From Beroe forskalii (lineage: Eukaryota; Ctenophora; Nuda; Beroida; Beroidae): a stretch of DNA of 64,000 bases. Below, in pieces: positions 53,801-63,486 of the stretch. The notes beneath the pieces are model-generated. The model worked only from the letters and a program-made list of their open reading frames with translations, did no database searches and had not been told where the DNA came from. Location of the stretch: contig WFMF01000059.1 of the NCBI GenBank assembly GCA_011033025.1, positions 372,001 to 436,000 of the forward strand. The letters are read 5' to 3'. Made by a program: the position numbers and the translations under genes. Within the stretch, counting starts at the first letter, position 1, and each line of letters starts with the position of its first letter.

Positions 53801-54490
53801 AAGTATTAACAACTGAAGAATGATCCTGATCACTGCACTGATTAACTGAACTGATATACATGAATTTTTCTTTTTGACTGATTAAATTAACGAGTTTCTT
53901 ATGGTGATTCTGTCTCATATTATTAGTTATTGGTACAAAATATACATTGAAGTCTGTAATAACATTATCCACATCCGAAGAGTTGTACAAATTCCTTAAG
54001 ACATCTATCTGAGTATACATAGAGTTTCTCCAAGCTTTAGTCCTGTTTTCATAATCTGTGATGATAAGATCCAAAGTCCTTGATTTTGTGGCTTGAAGAA
54101 GAGTTGAAATTTGAGATGAGAGATCAGGGTTATCATAACTCAGTGTAAATTGACACTGGTCATTGATACCTTGTGGGATAACGTTTGCTGTACGGCACTT
54201 GTTCATGAAATCTGACTGGCATTGTAGTGAGTACAGCTTTTTCATACATCTAAACAGTTTCTGATACTCAGGGTTTGTACAGAGTTGTTTGATGTTTTCA
54301 CTCATAACAAATACGAGAACAAGAGACTAAGGAACAGATAATGTACAAGGTGACAAATGTCAAGAACAGTGGATTCTCCTATGAAAGGAGAATGCAAAAG
54401 AGATTTCCAATCTGAACCAATAAGTTCTTGAGAGTGAATCTTAAGGAAATCCTCTAACACTGATCTGATTTTGAGTCTCTGAATCATATA
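50809..54490 (-). mobile_element. Full-length Penelope-like element (copy E)
   Basis: A 3.7-kb unit: 5' leader (54490-54306), one intact ORF (54305-51303), and a 3' UTR (51302-50809) ending at TA repeats. A partial upstream unit with the same 3' end (54484-55104) lies head-to-tail, giving the Penelope pseudo-LTR arrangement. It is the only copy here with an undamaged complete ORF, hence potentially active or recently so. Confidence 0.92.
51303..54305 (-). CDS. Penelope-like reverse transcriptase with GIY-YIG endonuclease, intact
   Basis: 1000 residues. Region 1-170 is unassigned. Residues 171-192 are highly basic (KFKKKKNKPRSNRK), a likely nuclear/RNA-binding segment. The RT core spans about 420-650: YKVHKPQANYPGRLITSG, SWDVVAMFPSIDN (motif A, catalytic D504), GTAMGPHNACSYADIAMHP (motif B), WCRFKDDIF (motif C, DD at 602-603) and EGIEYLDTRV. 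A cysteine cluster, CRKCNLCKFF (833-842), precedes the GIY-YIG-type nuclease (871-905, HVIYVITD, NVGST, LRFSNH with R896), ending in KEAYWQHQLKTF (conserved Glu968) and DGGLN. The order RT then GIY-YIG defines endonuclease-bearing PLEs, which prime reverse transcription at nicked chromosomal DNA. The usual second Tyr (YIG) is Asn here. M1 is the first Met after an AT-rich leader. Confidence 0.95.
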   Translation of the reverse strand: MSENIKQLCTNPEYQKLFRCMKKLYSLQCQSDFMNKCRTANVIPQGINDQCQFTLSYDNPDLSSQISTLLQATKSRTLDLIITDYENRTKAWRNSMYTQIDVLRNLYNSSDVDNVITDFNVYFVPITNNMRQNHHKKLVNLISQKEKFMYISSVNQCSDQDHSSVVNTSSVNNRKNNRKFKKKKNKPRSNRKQTLNKIIKGNEAVKVNDRMILNLSGKTLTDEQKEVLTLGPDFAPTPSHPQIDKRDNDIDKWVSKIRWAHFFSKVTPSSTPNVHRDTEIALIPPSGKEAPKSTSQALELYLQLTVKELKTIGLCNKSFDNMSPNHRQALKQLQSWDDTVFRYFDKGTGWVLDTQDNYEQKVMEHLGDADTFIPINEANNTSPIPKKIKEINGIIEKWVETSLEAGDISKRIASWIVKEESRPGYDYCNYKVHKPQANYPGRLITSGCGSPTENLAAWSDFYLKQLAVELPYVLKDSSQFLYEIHKFNLTQNDQIDNIILVSWDVVAMFPSIDNVMGLDACQELLDQRDVKFPSTTSILEATRITLENNISFFNNVAYIQKNGTAMGPHNACSYADIAMHPIDRIINNSNDFTIALWCRFKDDIFCPWIMGLEKLHEFNAWINTLHPKINFTMNYATNQLEGIEYLDTRVYIKDSFIHTTLYTKPSDTHAYLNPNSCHPKHVCNNIPQGVAKRIKRICSEENEYTTHKASHANHFVDRGYNMDFISAEFNKCDNLDRLDLIGDPEISFTIESNETSRRIPLVLDFHPSFSGASRAVNKHKHLLDLDDSLKDVVSKDKIFVTFRKARTIGDSLVHSRYSRDTTDNSVVLGNINCRKCNLCKFFLSDNTVKIQSLTTKQIHNIYQSISCEDEHVIYVITDLVCNKQNVGSTDSTMKLRFSNHKSHIKKKVNSCRVAVHYNQNKAHKFSIDSQAQFNATLAQELKVTLVDKVKPEPWDTPESITNKLSKKEAYWQHQLKTFESDGGLNIRNERIIANKRTQGN

Positions 54491-55104
54491 TATTTCAAAA
54501 TTCAACAGGACTCAAATGATACAACATTTAACTGATCTGGAACTTCGATAAATTACATCTTCTAAGGATCATACTAAAAATACATAAACGAATTAGTATA
54601 ACAGAATACAATATCAAATTTGAAAAGTCAAGTGATGACGTACGGTCAGAGCACAGTTAAAAGGTTGAATTGTTACAATTTCAATGGATCATAAATATCT
54701 AAAAGAAAGTTTACATTATCAATGGGTAACATACATCTGAAAGAATACAATATCAATAAAAATATAAACAAAATTCGGGTAAACAGATGGAGAAGATTGA
54801 ACAATGCAAAATAATTCAATACCGACTGGTAGACTCCTAGTAATAAATAAAATATAGAATTGACTGATAGAAGGGATTTGGGAATGCTCTGGTGCCTATT
54901 TAAAGTCATGGGATTAATTGCCTTGTGTGCGCTTATTGGCTATTATAAGCTCATTACGGATGTTCAGCCCTCCATCTGATTCAAAAAGTTTTTAAGTTGT
55001 TGCCAATAAGCCTCTTTCTTACTTAACTTATTTGTGATGCTTTCAGGGGTATCCCATGGCTCTGGCTTAACCTTATCTACAAGGGTGACCTTTAATTCTT
55101 GTAT
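54484..55104 (-). mobile_element. Truncated upstream PLE unit acting as pseudo-LTR
   Basis: Repeats the family 3' UTR and the last ~60 codons of the ORF (with small indels near 54988-55000), then ends at TTCTTG before a TA tract. It sits directly 5' of the full-length copy in the same orientation. The gap in the 3' UTR near 54758 shows that it is not simply identical to the 3' copy. Confidence 0.85.
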
Positions 55105-55150
55105 ATATATATATAAACTTTACAACACTACTTTATACAATCAAATTTGA

Positions 55151-55231
55151 GTATGATCCTTAGAAGATGTAATTTATCGAAGTTCCAGATCAGTTAAATG
55201 TTGTATCATTTGAGTCCTGTTGAATTTTGAA
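55151..55231 (+). mobile_element. Isolated PLE 3' terminus, plus strand
   Basis: About 80 bp matching the last part of the 3' UTR (AGTATGATCCTTAGAAGATG to GTTGAATTTTGAAATATATA), inverted relative to copy E and leading through TA repeats into copy F. Confidence 0.8.
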
Positions 55232-55256
55232 ATATATATATATATATATATATATA

Positions 55257-56435
55257 TTCATGGGTTTGGAAAAACTCCATGAATTCAATGCCTGGATTAA
55301 TACCCTTCATCCAAAAATAAAATTTACCATGAATTTTGCTGAAGACCCTGCTGTAGGCATTGAATACCTTGACACAAGAGTGTACATCAAAGACTCCTTT
55401 ATTCATACAACCCTGTACACCAAACCCTCAGACACACATGCTTATCTCAACCCAAACTCTTGTCATCCCATGCATGTGTGCACTAACATACCTCAAGGTG
55501 TAGCCAAGAGGATCAAAAGGATTTGTTCAGATGAATCTGAATATACCAAACACAAACTTTCACACACTGAACATTTTGTAAATAGAGGTTATAACAGGGC
55601 TTTCATTTCTACCGAATTTGATAAAAGTGATAATTTAAACAGATTAGATTTAATAGGTGATCCAGAAGTAAGTTTTAATGTTCCGAATGAGAGAAAGGCC
55701 AGGAGGATTCCCCTAGTGTTGGACTTTCATCCAAGTTTTGCAGGTGCCACGAGAGCTGTTAACAAACATAAGTACCTTCTTGACTTGGACGATAATCTGA
55801 AGGATGTAGTCTCCAAAGATAACATCTTTGTGACCTTCAGGAAGGCCAGGAATATCGGGGATTCTCTTGTCCGTTCTCGATATTCACGTGAAAGCCCAGA
55901 AAATAGTGTAGCACTAGGTAATATAAATTGTGGTAAATGTAACCTCTGTAAGTTCTTTTTATCTGAAAATTCTGTTAAAATTCAATCCCTGACCACTAAA
56001 CAAGTACTTAATATTAACCAATCTATTTCATGTGAAGATGAGCATGTAATTTATGTAATAACTGATTTAGTCTGTAATAAACAGAGTGTGGGTAGTACTG
56101 ATAGCACCATGAAACTAAGGTTTTCAAATCATAAGAGTCACATAAAGAAGAAAGTCAACAGTTGTAGAGTAGCAGTTCACTTCAATCAGAATAAGGAACA
56201 TAAGTTTAGAATAGATAGCCAGGCCCAGTATAATGCTACTCTGGCATTAGAATTAAAGGTCACCCTTGTAGATAAGGTTAAGCCTGAGCCATGGGATACT
56301 TTAGAGAGCATCACCAAGAAATTGAATAAGAAAGAGGCTTATTGGCAACATCAACTTAAAACTTTTGAATCAGATGGAGGGCTGAACATCCGTAATGAAC
56401 GTTTAATTGCCAATAAGCGTACACAAGGCAACTAA
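55257..56435 (+). CDS. Diverged Penelope-like copy F, C-terminal RT/endonuclease part
   Basis: 5'-truncated, starting just after RT motif C (MGLEKLHEFNAWINTLHPKI) and open to the family stop at 56435. It keeps EYLDTRVYIKDSF, CGKCNLCKFF and the nuclease region (HVIYVITDLVCNKQSVGST, LRFSNH). It differs from the other copies by many mostly conservative replacements (for example NVPNERKARRIP against IESNETSRRIP) and in its UTR, marking a separate subfamily. The frame is undamaged over about 390 codons despite the divergence. It lacks RT motifs A-C, so it is not autonomous. The open frame extends back into TA repeats, which do not provide a credible start. Confidence 0.85.
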   Translation, partial: FMGLEKLHEFNAWINTLHPKIKFTMNFAEDPAVGIEYLDTRVYIKDSFIHTTLYTKPSDTHAYLNPNSCHPMHVCTNIPQGVAKRIKRICSDESEYTKHKLSHTEHFVNRGYNRAFISTEFDKSDNLNRLDLIGDPEVSFNVPNERKARRIPLVLDFHPSFAGATRAVNKHKYLLDLDDNLKDVVSKDNIFVTFRKARNIGDSLVRSRYSRESPENSVALGNINCGKCNLCKFFLSENSVKIQSLTTKQVLNINQSISCEDEHVIYVITDLVCNKQSVGSTDSTMKLRFSNHKSHIKKKVNSCRVAVHFNQNKEHKFRIDSQAQYNATLALELKVTLVDKVKPEPWDTLESITKKLNKKEAYWQHQLKTFESDGGLNIRNERLIANKRTQGN

Positions 56436-56875
56436 TCCCATGACTATAGATAGGCACTAGGGCTTCCCATAATCCCTCCTATCAGTTAATTCCTATACCC
56501 TAGTTATTATAAGATTATAGGCAATCTGTTACTCAGATCTATTATGTATTTTACAATTGCTTTGATTCATATTTTTATCCGATTTCGTTTATTTTTCTAT
56601 GATGTTTGCAGATTTTCCAATGTTTGATGTTTTCAGGATGTATTTATTATTTGATATTGTACTCTTTCAGATTTATGTAAATCATTGATATTGTAATTTT
56701 TCAGCTTTAATATGTAGGAATTCATTGATATTGTTATGATTTTTAATCTGTGCTCTGGCCGTACACCATCACTTGACTTTTCAAAATTTGATATTGTATT
56801 CAGTTATACTAATTCGTTTATGTATTTTAGCTGTTGATCCTTAGAAGATGTAACTTATCGACGTTCCAGATCAGT
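56436..56875 (+). mobile_element. 3' UTR of PLE copy F
   Basis: Diverged version of the family 3' UTR (CTGTGCTCTGGCCGTACACC, TTAGAAGATGTAACTTATCG, TTCCAGATCAGT). It is truncated before the terminal GAATTTTGAAATATA. Confidence 0.75.
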
Positions 56876-58550
56876 CACTTGTAACACTGAATAGTCTGGG
56901 CAATTACTTGACTGCGATATATCCATTATCCAATACCTATTCATTCTCGGGAGCTTTTTTGAGCTATTTGCTCTTCTAGAAAGGAAATGATGAAAGTTTG
57001 AGTATAAATCTTCAAAGAATTTTAAAACGAACAGTAAGTTCTTGTAGCAAAAAATGACTATCCAATGCAAGAGCGGGGTTCGGAGAAATAACAGCACTAT
57101 TAAGCTATTATATCACTATTAACATGGATTGAACACTGAGTTCGACTTTAAATCGTAAATCAGGAACATGACATGTATTGATGACTTGTGGCAGCTTGAG
57201 CTACGAAGTACGAGCCCGACGGCCAAGTTCAAGCTCGTTACTGATATGTATCTTCATAAATCATAGGTCAGAGGCATCAGATTGTAAAAAAAGTTGAAAG
57301 TGCAAAAATGGCTCAAGAAAGATCCTCAGTGGCCGGGTAATTGCATATATGGTGGTTTTAATCTACAAGAGAAATAGGGAAATAGGTAGAAAAAACATAA
57401 GTATTTGTTTATTCTTGTAGAGAAAATCCTCCAAACTGGGGCTACAGCCTACGGCAAATTACTTAAACTGTTACTTTCGACCAATGAAGACCCATAAACG
57501 TAAGAGCTAAGGCAGTCACACAAGCTTTATAAAAGAGTAAAGGAGCAAGGGTGCTTATAACGTTTGAAACCAAGCATGGTTACACTTTTTGACCCATAAC
57601 GTTCTTAAAACAACGTTATGATTGCATCACTTTACTTGGGCCCGAATGTGCAAATTCTGATTCATTAAAACAACCATAATAAAATTCACAACGAAACATC
57701 TGACATTTGTTTGAAATGATGGAAGGGTAGAATGGAGGGTAGCATCGCACACAAATAATAAGTCGCACACGAACAATATGCCCCTGACACTGACAGTGAC
57801 AGTATCAATTCTTGCGCCTATTGTTCGCGCGCGACGCATAACATGCCCGGGCAAGTTCAGCGGCAGTAAGGGAAATGTCGCGAATGTGTCATTGGTTGCG
57901 TAAGAATCCTTCATTTCGTTGCATTACAGTAAGTTCATTGCTCATACGGCCCGTGCACTTATCTCCATCGCTTTCATGTAATTCGACCGTACGTTCATCT
58001 TATTCACCTTTATGTCTTTATGTGAAAATGCAAGAACTCGAGAAGCATAATTTGGCTGAATTGGCATCTCTTTGCCACGTAGCCCAGTAAATTCGCCCGG
58101 TAAACTTGAATGAATTGATACCGAGTGGGACAATTTCCGAATTGATTCGAGTGTAGTCCGAATTGGAGTCATGTCATTTTGAGACTAGAACACGGATGAC
58201 GATGATACTGATAATACAAACATAAGTTTTAGTAAATGTTATAACTTTAAACACCAATTCATGAGTTATATAGTCAAACATGAATGATAACTGACCTGTT
58301 GGCTTTGCACTGCAAATAATTTTCTCCATTACAAATTGTGAGTTGCATTTCATTTTGTTGCAAATTAAGGGAATAACATGATTAACTATAATGATTAATT
58401 GTAGTATATTGATGATATTGATTATATTATATTGATATTGTATCAATTACTTATTGTAACCGTATAACCTATTTAGGGGTAAATGTCTTAACCTGAACCT
58501 GGAAGTATAACTTGTTATTCTGATTCCCTATCTACCTGGAAACGTATCAA
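56876..58550. other. 1.7-kb stretch without recognised genes
   Basis: AT-rich sequence with no recognisable protein. CGCGCGCGACGC near 57829 and TGACACTGACAGTGACAGT near 57785 are the only notable short features. The last 70 bp may be LTR or leader sequence of the gag remnant that follows. Confidence 0.4.
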
Positions 58551-58700
58551 ATGGCGACGAGGACAGCTTTGGATCCATGGAATGGGCAAGCAAACTGCCT
58601 TGACAGCTGGTTGGAGAGGTTGGAGGAGTATTTTGTAATGGAGGACATTGATGATGATAGGAGCGTGTAGCAACTTTGTTATCATACATTGAACCCTTAA
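58551..58700 (+). pseudogene. Ty3/Gypsy-like gag N-terminal remnant
   Basis: ATG at 58551 opens a 39-codon frame reading LDPWNGQANCLDSWLERLEE then YFVMEDIDDDRS, and after a frameshift VATLLSYIEP (about 58669-58700). This order (WLERLEEYF...DD...ATLLSYIGP) is characteristic of the gag start in Mag-like Gypsy elements. ATGGCGACGAGGAC at the start resembles the primer-binding region/ATG context of that group. Nothing of pol is visible downstream, so it is a fragment. Confidence 0.55.
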
Positions 58701-59117
58701 ATCTAAAAACTTGAATCAGAAATTTTAAATAGATTTAAAATTTAACAACTTTTCCCAATGGACTACAATTTTTTACAAATACAGTAGAAGAATGATATTT
58801 GTTCGGTCAGGATTTTGAAATTGAAGTGTCATTGATTATCATTCACTTTCACCCGAACTGATTTAGTTTCCTTTGTTAAATTTCCTTTTTTAATTTGTGT
58901 TAATCTTCCATATTCCGTCAACGTATCTTTTATAAGTTAAAAAGTGAGTTAAGACGTAATTCTATACAATGCACACTCGTAAATTGACACTTGCCAGACG
59001 TTGTCTGTCCCATGTCTCCATCATGTCTCTGTCCCATGTGTCTGGTCTGGGCCTAACCAGATCCCTAGTTTTACGCGCCCTGCTTGCCAAACCAGGGCTC
59101 TATTTCTGGCCAGTTAG
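58701..59117. other. Non-coding; shares a dispersed repeat with 2.05 kb
   Basis: CTAACCAGATCCCTAGTTTT followed by ACGCGC at 59051-59078 is the reverse complement of 2044-2070. No gene recognised. Confidence 0.5.
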
Positions 59118-59153
59118 GACATTTGGCACCAGTCTAGACTGGTGCCAAATGTC
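59118..59153. repeat. Perfect 36-bp palindrome
   Basis: GACATTTGGCACCAGTCTAG and its exact reverse complement overlap at the central CTAG, with no loop. Confidence 0.92.
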
Positions 59154-59319
59154 AAAACTTCACGCACTGCGAGTCCGATTCAGTAAAAACCCTGCGAAAC
59201 CGCCAATTCTTCGGCACTGGATAAGCTTGAGTGTAAACTAATGTTATGTATTGTGCAGTGTATTGTTGTATTGTGCAGTGTATTGTGCAGTGTATTGCTC
59301 CCAGTCCCTCTGTCTGCTG

Positions 59320-60825
59320 TCGAGCCATGTTTAAACATTAAATTGCTTTGTGAAAACATGTTTCATCATCAATATCAGTTTGCTCTTTCCTTACTTCCTT
59401 ACCTGTCATCAATCGAGATATCATTTTATCATGTCATTTATGAGTGGTCGAGTAGCTCGGATTAATTCAACTCTTACTTTCATTCGACAGTTCTATCCTG
59501 CAATTATTAGTATAATTTGTATGTTGATGCCTAACCCAAATTATAATGCTTCCTTGTCGAGCCATATTTACAGTGTTTTAATATTCAACTTAAAACATTA
59601 AATTGCTTTGTGATATTCCTATTGTGACTTTGTGATAAATAGTTCATGTTTTCATGCTATCAGCTTGTTCCTTCCTTGTACCTGTCATCAATCGAGACAT
59701 CATCGTTTCATGATCAGCTAACTGGCATGAAGTCAACCCTTACTTTCATTGCCATCGGGCAGTTTTAGTGCTGTGATATGTGTAACATTTCTTGATGCCT
59801 TCTATGTATAACCCAAATTATTACACTTCCTCTGTCGAGCCATGTTCAAACTTTTAAACATTAAATTGCATTAATGTGTTTCATGCTATCAATATCAGTT
59901 TACTCTTTTCTTACCTACAATCATTCGAGATGTAATTTTATCTGCCATGTGTGAGTTATGAGTAGCTTTGATTAATTCAACTCTCATGACTTTCATTCAA
60001 CTGTTTTATCCTGTTATTATTTGTGATATCTTACATGCACCAACCCAAATGTTTCAACAATAAATTGCTCTGTTAAATAGTTACTAAGTTATATTGTGAT
60101 AAGTAACATGTTTTCTTGGTGCTTGCTAATATGCATATTAGTTTGCCCTCTCCCACCATCAATTGAGATATCATTTTATCATGCCTTAATGTGATTGTGA
60201 GTAGCTCAAGCTGGGATTAACTCAACTGTTTGTTATTTCTTGATGCCTTGTAGGCATAACTCAATTGATTATAACTCTATTTCACTTCCTCTGTCGAGCC
60301 ATTGCTTTGTGATATTCATATTGTTATGTGATAAATAATGTGCATTCATGCTATCCATATCAATAACAGTTTGCTCTTTCTTTACCATCTATCCATCAAT
60401 CGATCAGATATCATTTTATATGCCTTGTGGGCAACTAAGATTAATTCAACCCTTTCTTCCAGTTTCATTATTTCTTGATGCCTTGTATGCATAACCCAAA
60501 TTATAACACTTCCTCTGTCGAGCTATGTTTAAACTTTTAAACATTTAATTGCTTTGTATTGTGATGAATAACTTGTTTTCATGCTATCAATATCAGTTTG
60601 CTCTTCGAGATGTAATTTTATCTGCCATGTGTGAGTAGCTGGGATTAATTCCTTAATTCAACCCTCATGAATTTCATTCAACTGTTTTATTCTGTTTTAG
60701 CCTATAATTTTTTATAGGCATTTGTGATATTTTGCTTGCACGACCCAAATTATGTCTAAACATTAAATTGCTCTGTTGTATTGTGATGAATTAGTGTTTT
60801 CATGCAGCTTGCTAACATATCAGTT
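59320..60825 (+). repeat. Diverged ~200-270 bp satellite, about six units
   Basis: Markers ACATTAAATTGCTTTGTG, ATGCTATCAATATCAGTTTG, CATCAATCGAGATATCATTT, GATTAATTCAACTCTTACTT and CTTCCTCTGTCGAGCCATGT recur in the same order. AATTGCTTTG-like starts lie at about 59341, 59600, 59868, 60064, 60302, 60548 and 60768. The units are too diverged and uneven for recent amplification. PLE copy G interrupts the last unit. Confidence 0.8.
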
Positions 60826-63073
60826 TTGGGTAAGCAAAATCAGATGGGCACATTTTTTCAGTAAAGTCACTCCTTCCAGTACTCCTAATGTTCACAGAGA
60901 CACTGAAATTGCTCTCATACCTCCATCTGGGAAGGAAGCTCCTAAGAGTACAAGTCAGGCTCTAGAGCTTTACCTCCAACTGACAGTCAAAGAGTTGAAA
61001 ACTATAGGACTCTGCAACAAATCTTTTGACAATATGTCACCCAACCATCGTCAAGCTCTCAAGCAGTTACAAAGTTGGGATGACACAGTATTTAGGTATT
61101 TTGATAAGGGCACTGGCTGGGTGTTGGATACTCAAGACAACTATGAACAGAAGGTGATGGAACATCTGGGTGATGCAGACACGTTCATCCCTATCAATGA
61201 AGATAATAACACTGCTCCCATTCCGAAAAAGATCAAGGAAATCAATGGAATCATTGAAAAGTGGGTAGAAACTTCATTGGAGGCAGGTGATATCAGTAAA
61301 CGTATTGCATCCTGGATTGTCAAAGAAGAATCCCGGCCAGGGTATGACTACTGTAATTACAAAGTGCACAAACCCCAGGCGAATTACCCTGGGCGTTTAA
61401 TTACTTCTGGGTGTGGATCTCCTACAGAGAATCTAGCTGCTTGGTCTGATTTTTATCTCAAACAATTAGCAGTGGAGTTACCGTATGTTTTGAAAGACTC
61501 TTCACAGTTCCTTTATGAAATCCATAAATTTAACCTTACCCAAAATGATCAGATAGACAATATTATTTTGGTAAGTTGGGATGTTGTAGCAATGTTCCCC
61601 AGTATTGATAACGTCATGGGGCTTGATGCATGTCAAGAGTTGCTTGATCAGAGAGATGTTAAGTTCCCCAGCACCACTAGTATCCTAGAAGCTACTAGGA
61701 TTACTTTGGAGAACAACATTTCATTCTTCAACAATGTTGCTTACATTCAGAAAAATGGAACGGCTATGGGACCGCATAATGCATGCTCATATGCGGACAT
61801 AGCCATGCACCCCATTGATAGGATCATTAACAATAGCAATGATTTCACTATAGCCTTGTGGTGCAGGTTCAAAGATGATATCTTTTGTCCGTGGATCATG
61901 GGTTTAGAAAAACTCCATGAGTTCAATGCCTGGATCAACACTCTTCATCCGAAAATTAACTTTACAATGAACTATGCAACTAATCAATTAGAAGGCATTG
62001 AATACCTAGACACAAGAGTGTATATAAAGGACTCTTTTATTCATACTACTCTTTACACAAAGCCCTCAGACACGCATGCTTATCTCAACCCCAACTCTTG
62101 TCATCCTATGCATGTGTGCAATAACATACCACAGGGAGTGGCTAAACGTATCAAACGTATTTGTTCAGAGGAGAATGAATACACCACTCATAAAGCTTCT
62201 CATGCTAATCATTTTGTTGACAGAGGTTATAATATAGATTTTATTTCTGCAGAATTTAATAAATGTGATAATTTAGACAGACTTGATCTTATTGGTGACC
62301 CAGAAATTAGTTTTACCATTGAGAGTAATGAGACTAGCAGGAGAATTCCTTTAGTCTTAGACTTTCATCCAAGTTTTTCAGGTGCTTCAAGAGCTGTTAA
62401 TAAACATAAGCACCTGTTAGACTTGGATGATTCTCTGAAGGATGTAGTCTCCAAAGACAAGATCTTTGTGACCTTCAGAAAGGCTAGGACTATCGGGGAT
62501 TCTCTTGTTCATTCTCGTTATTCACGCAATACAACAGACAATAATGTAGTCCTAGGTAACATTAATTGTGGAAAATGTAATTTATGTAAATTCTTTTTAT
62601 CTGACAATACAGTTAAAATTCAGTCATTAACTACCAAACAAATCCATAATATTTATCAGTCTATTTCGTGTGAAGATGAACATGTAATATATGTAATAAC
62701 CGATCTAGTATGTAATAAACAAAATGTAGGTAGCACTGATAGCACTATGAAACTTCGCTTTTCCAATCATAAGAGTCACATTAAGAAAAAGGTTAACAGT
62801 TGTAGAGTGGCAGTTCATTATAACCAAAATAAGGCACATAAGTTTAGTATAGACAGTCAGGCTCAGTTTAACGCCACTCTAGCACAAGAATTAAAGGTCA
62901 CCCTTGTAGATAAGGTTAGGCCTGAGCCATGGGATACCCCTGAAAGCATCACAAATAAGTTAAGTAAGAAAGAGGCTTATTGGCAACACCAACTTAAAAC
63001 TTTTGAATCAGATGGAGGGCTGAACATCCGTAATGAGCGCATAATAGCCAATAAGCGCACACAAGGCAATTAA
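60776..63073 (+). CDS. Penelope-like RT plus GIY-YIG ORF lacking the N-terminus
   Basis: The frame is open for 765 codons; family-homologous sequence starts at about 60826 (VSKIRWAHFFSKVTPSS) and runs without damage to ANKRTQGN. All RT motifs are present (SWDVVAMFPSIDN, GTAMGPHN, FKDDIF), as are CGKCNLCKFF and the nuclease motifs (HVIYVITD, LRFSNH, KEAYWQHQL). The first ~17 residues come from the flanking satellite, and any start codon is fortuitous. Missing are the N-terminal ~253 residues with the basic stretch, and the 5' leader. The intact long frame points to recent insertion. Confidence 0.9.
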   Translation: MYCDELVFSCSLLTYQFWVSKIRWAHFFSKVTPSSTPNVHRDTEIALIPPSGKEAPKSTSQALELYLQLTVKELKTIGLCNKSFDNMSPNHRQALKQLQSWDDTVFRYFDKGTGWVLDTQDNYEQKVMEHLGDADTFIPINEDNNTAPIPKKIKEINGIIEKWVETSLEAGDISKRIASWIVKEESRPGYDYCNYKVHKPQANYPGRLITSGCGSPTENLAAWSDFYLKQLAVELPYVLKDSSQFLYEIHKFNLTQNDQIDNIILVSWDVVAMFPSIDNVMGLDACQELLDQRDVKFPSTTSILEATRITLENNISFFNNVAYIQKNGTAMGPHNACSYADIAMHPIDRIINNSNDFTIALWCRFKDDIFCPWIMGLEKLHEFNAWINTLHPKINFTMNYATNQLEGIEYLDTRVYIKDSFIHTTLYTKPSDTHAYLNPNSCHPMHVCNNIPQGVAKRIKRICSEENEYTTHKASHANHFVDRGYNIDFISAEFNKCDNLDRLDLIGDPEISFTIESNETSRRIPLVLDFHPSFSGASRAVNKHKHLLDLDDSLKDVVSKDKIFVTFRKARTIGDSLVHSRYSRNTTDNNVVLGNINCGKCNLCKFFLSDNTVKIQSLTTKQIHNIYQSISCEDEHVIYVITDLVCNKQNVGSTDSTMKLRFSNHKSHIKKKVNSCRVAVHYNQNKAHKFSIDSQAQFNATLAQELKVTLVDKVRPEPWDTPESITNKLSKKEAYWQHQLKTFESDGGLNIRNERIIANKRTQGN

Positions 63074-63486
63074 TCCCATGACTTTAAATAGGCACAAGAG
63101 CATTCCCAAATCCCTTCTATCAGTCAATTCTATATTTTATTTATTACTAGGAGTCTACTAGTCGGTATATTGAATTATTTTGCATTGTTCAATCTTCTCC
63201 ATCATTTTACCCGAATTATGTTTATACTTTTCAGATGTATTTAAGTTTGATGTTTTTATGATGTATTATTATTGATATTGTATTCTTTCAGATGTATGTT
63301 ACCCATTGATAATGTAAACTTTCTTTTAGATATTTATGATCCATTGAAATTGTAACAATTCAACCTTTTAACTGTGCTCTGACCGTACGTCATCACTTGA
63401 CTTTTCAAATTTGATATTGTATTCTGTTATACTAATTCGTTTATGTATTTTTAGTATGATCCTTAGAAGATGTAATTTATCGAAGC
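60826..63486 (+). mobile_element. 5'-truncated Penelope-like element, copy G
   Basis: Begins within the ORF at GGGTAAGCAAAATCAGATGG (residue ~254 of the full protein), contains the complete RT and endonuclease coding region and the 3' UTR, and ends at TTTATCGAAG, about 70 bp short of the family terminus. It is inserted in a satellite unit, and no TA tract is seen at its left end. Confidence 0.92.

Noticed and set aside
50809-55104. A hammerhead inside the PLE's own terminal repeats, as known for some PLEs
   Set aside because: I found no CUGAUGA...GAAA arrangement in the leader or 3' UTR on either strand; a covariance search could still find a degenerate one.
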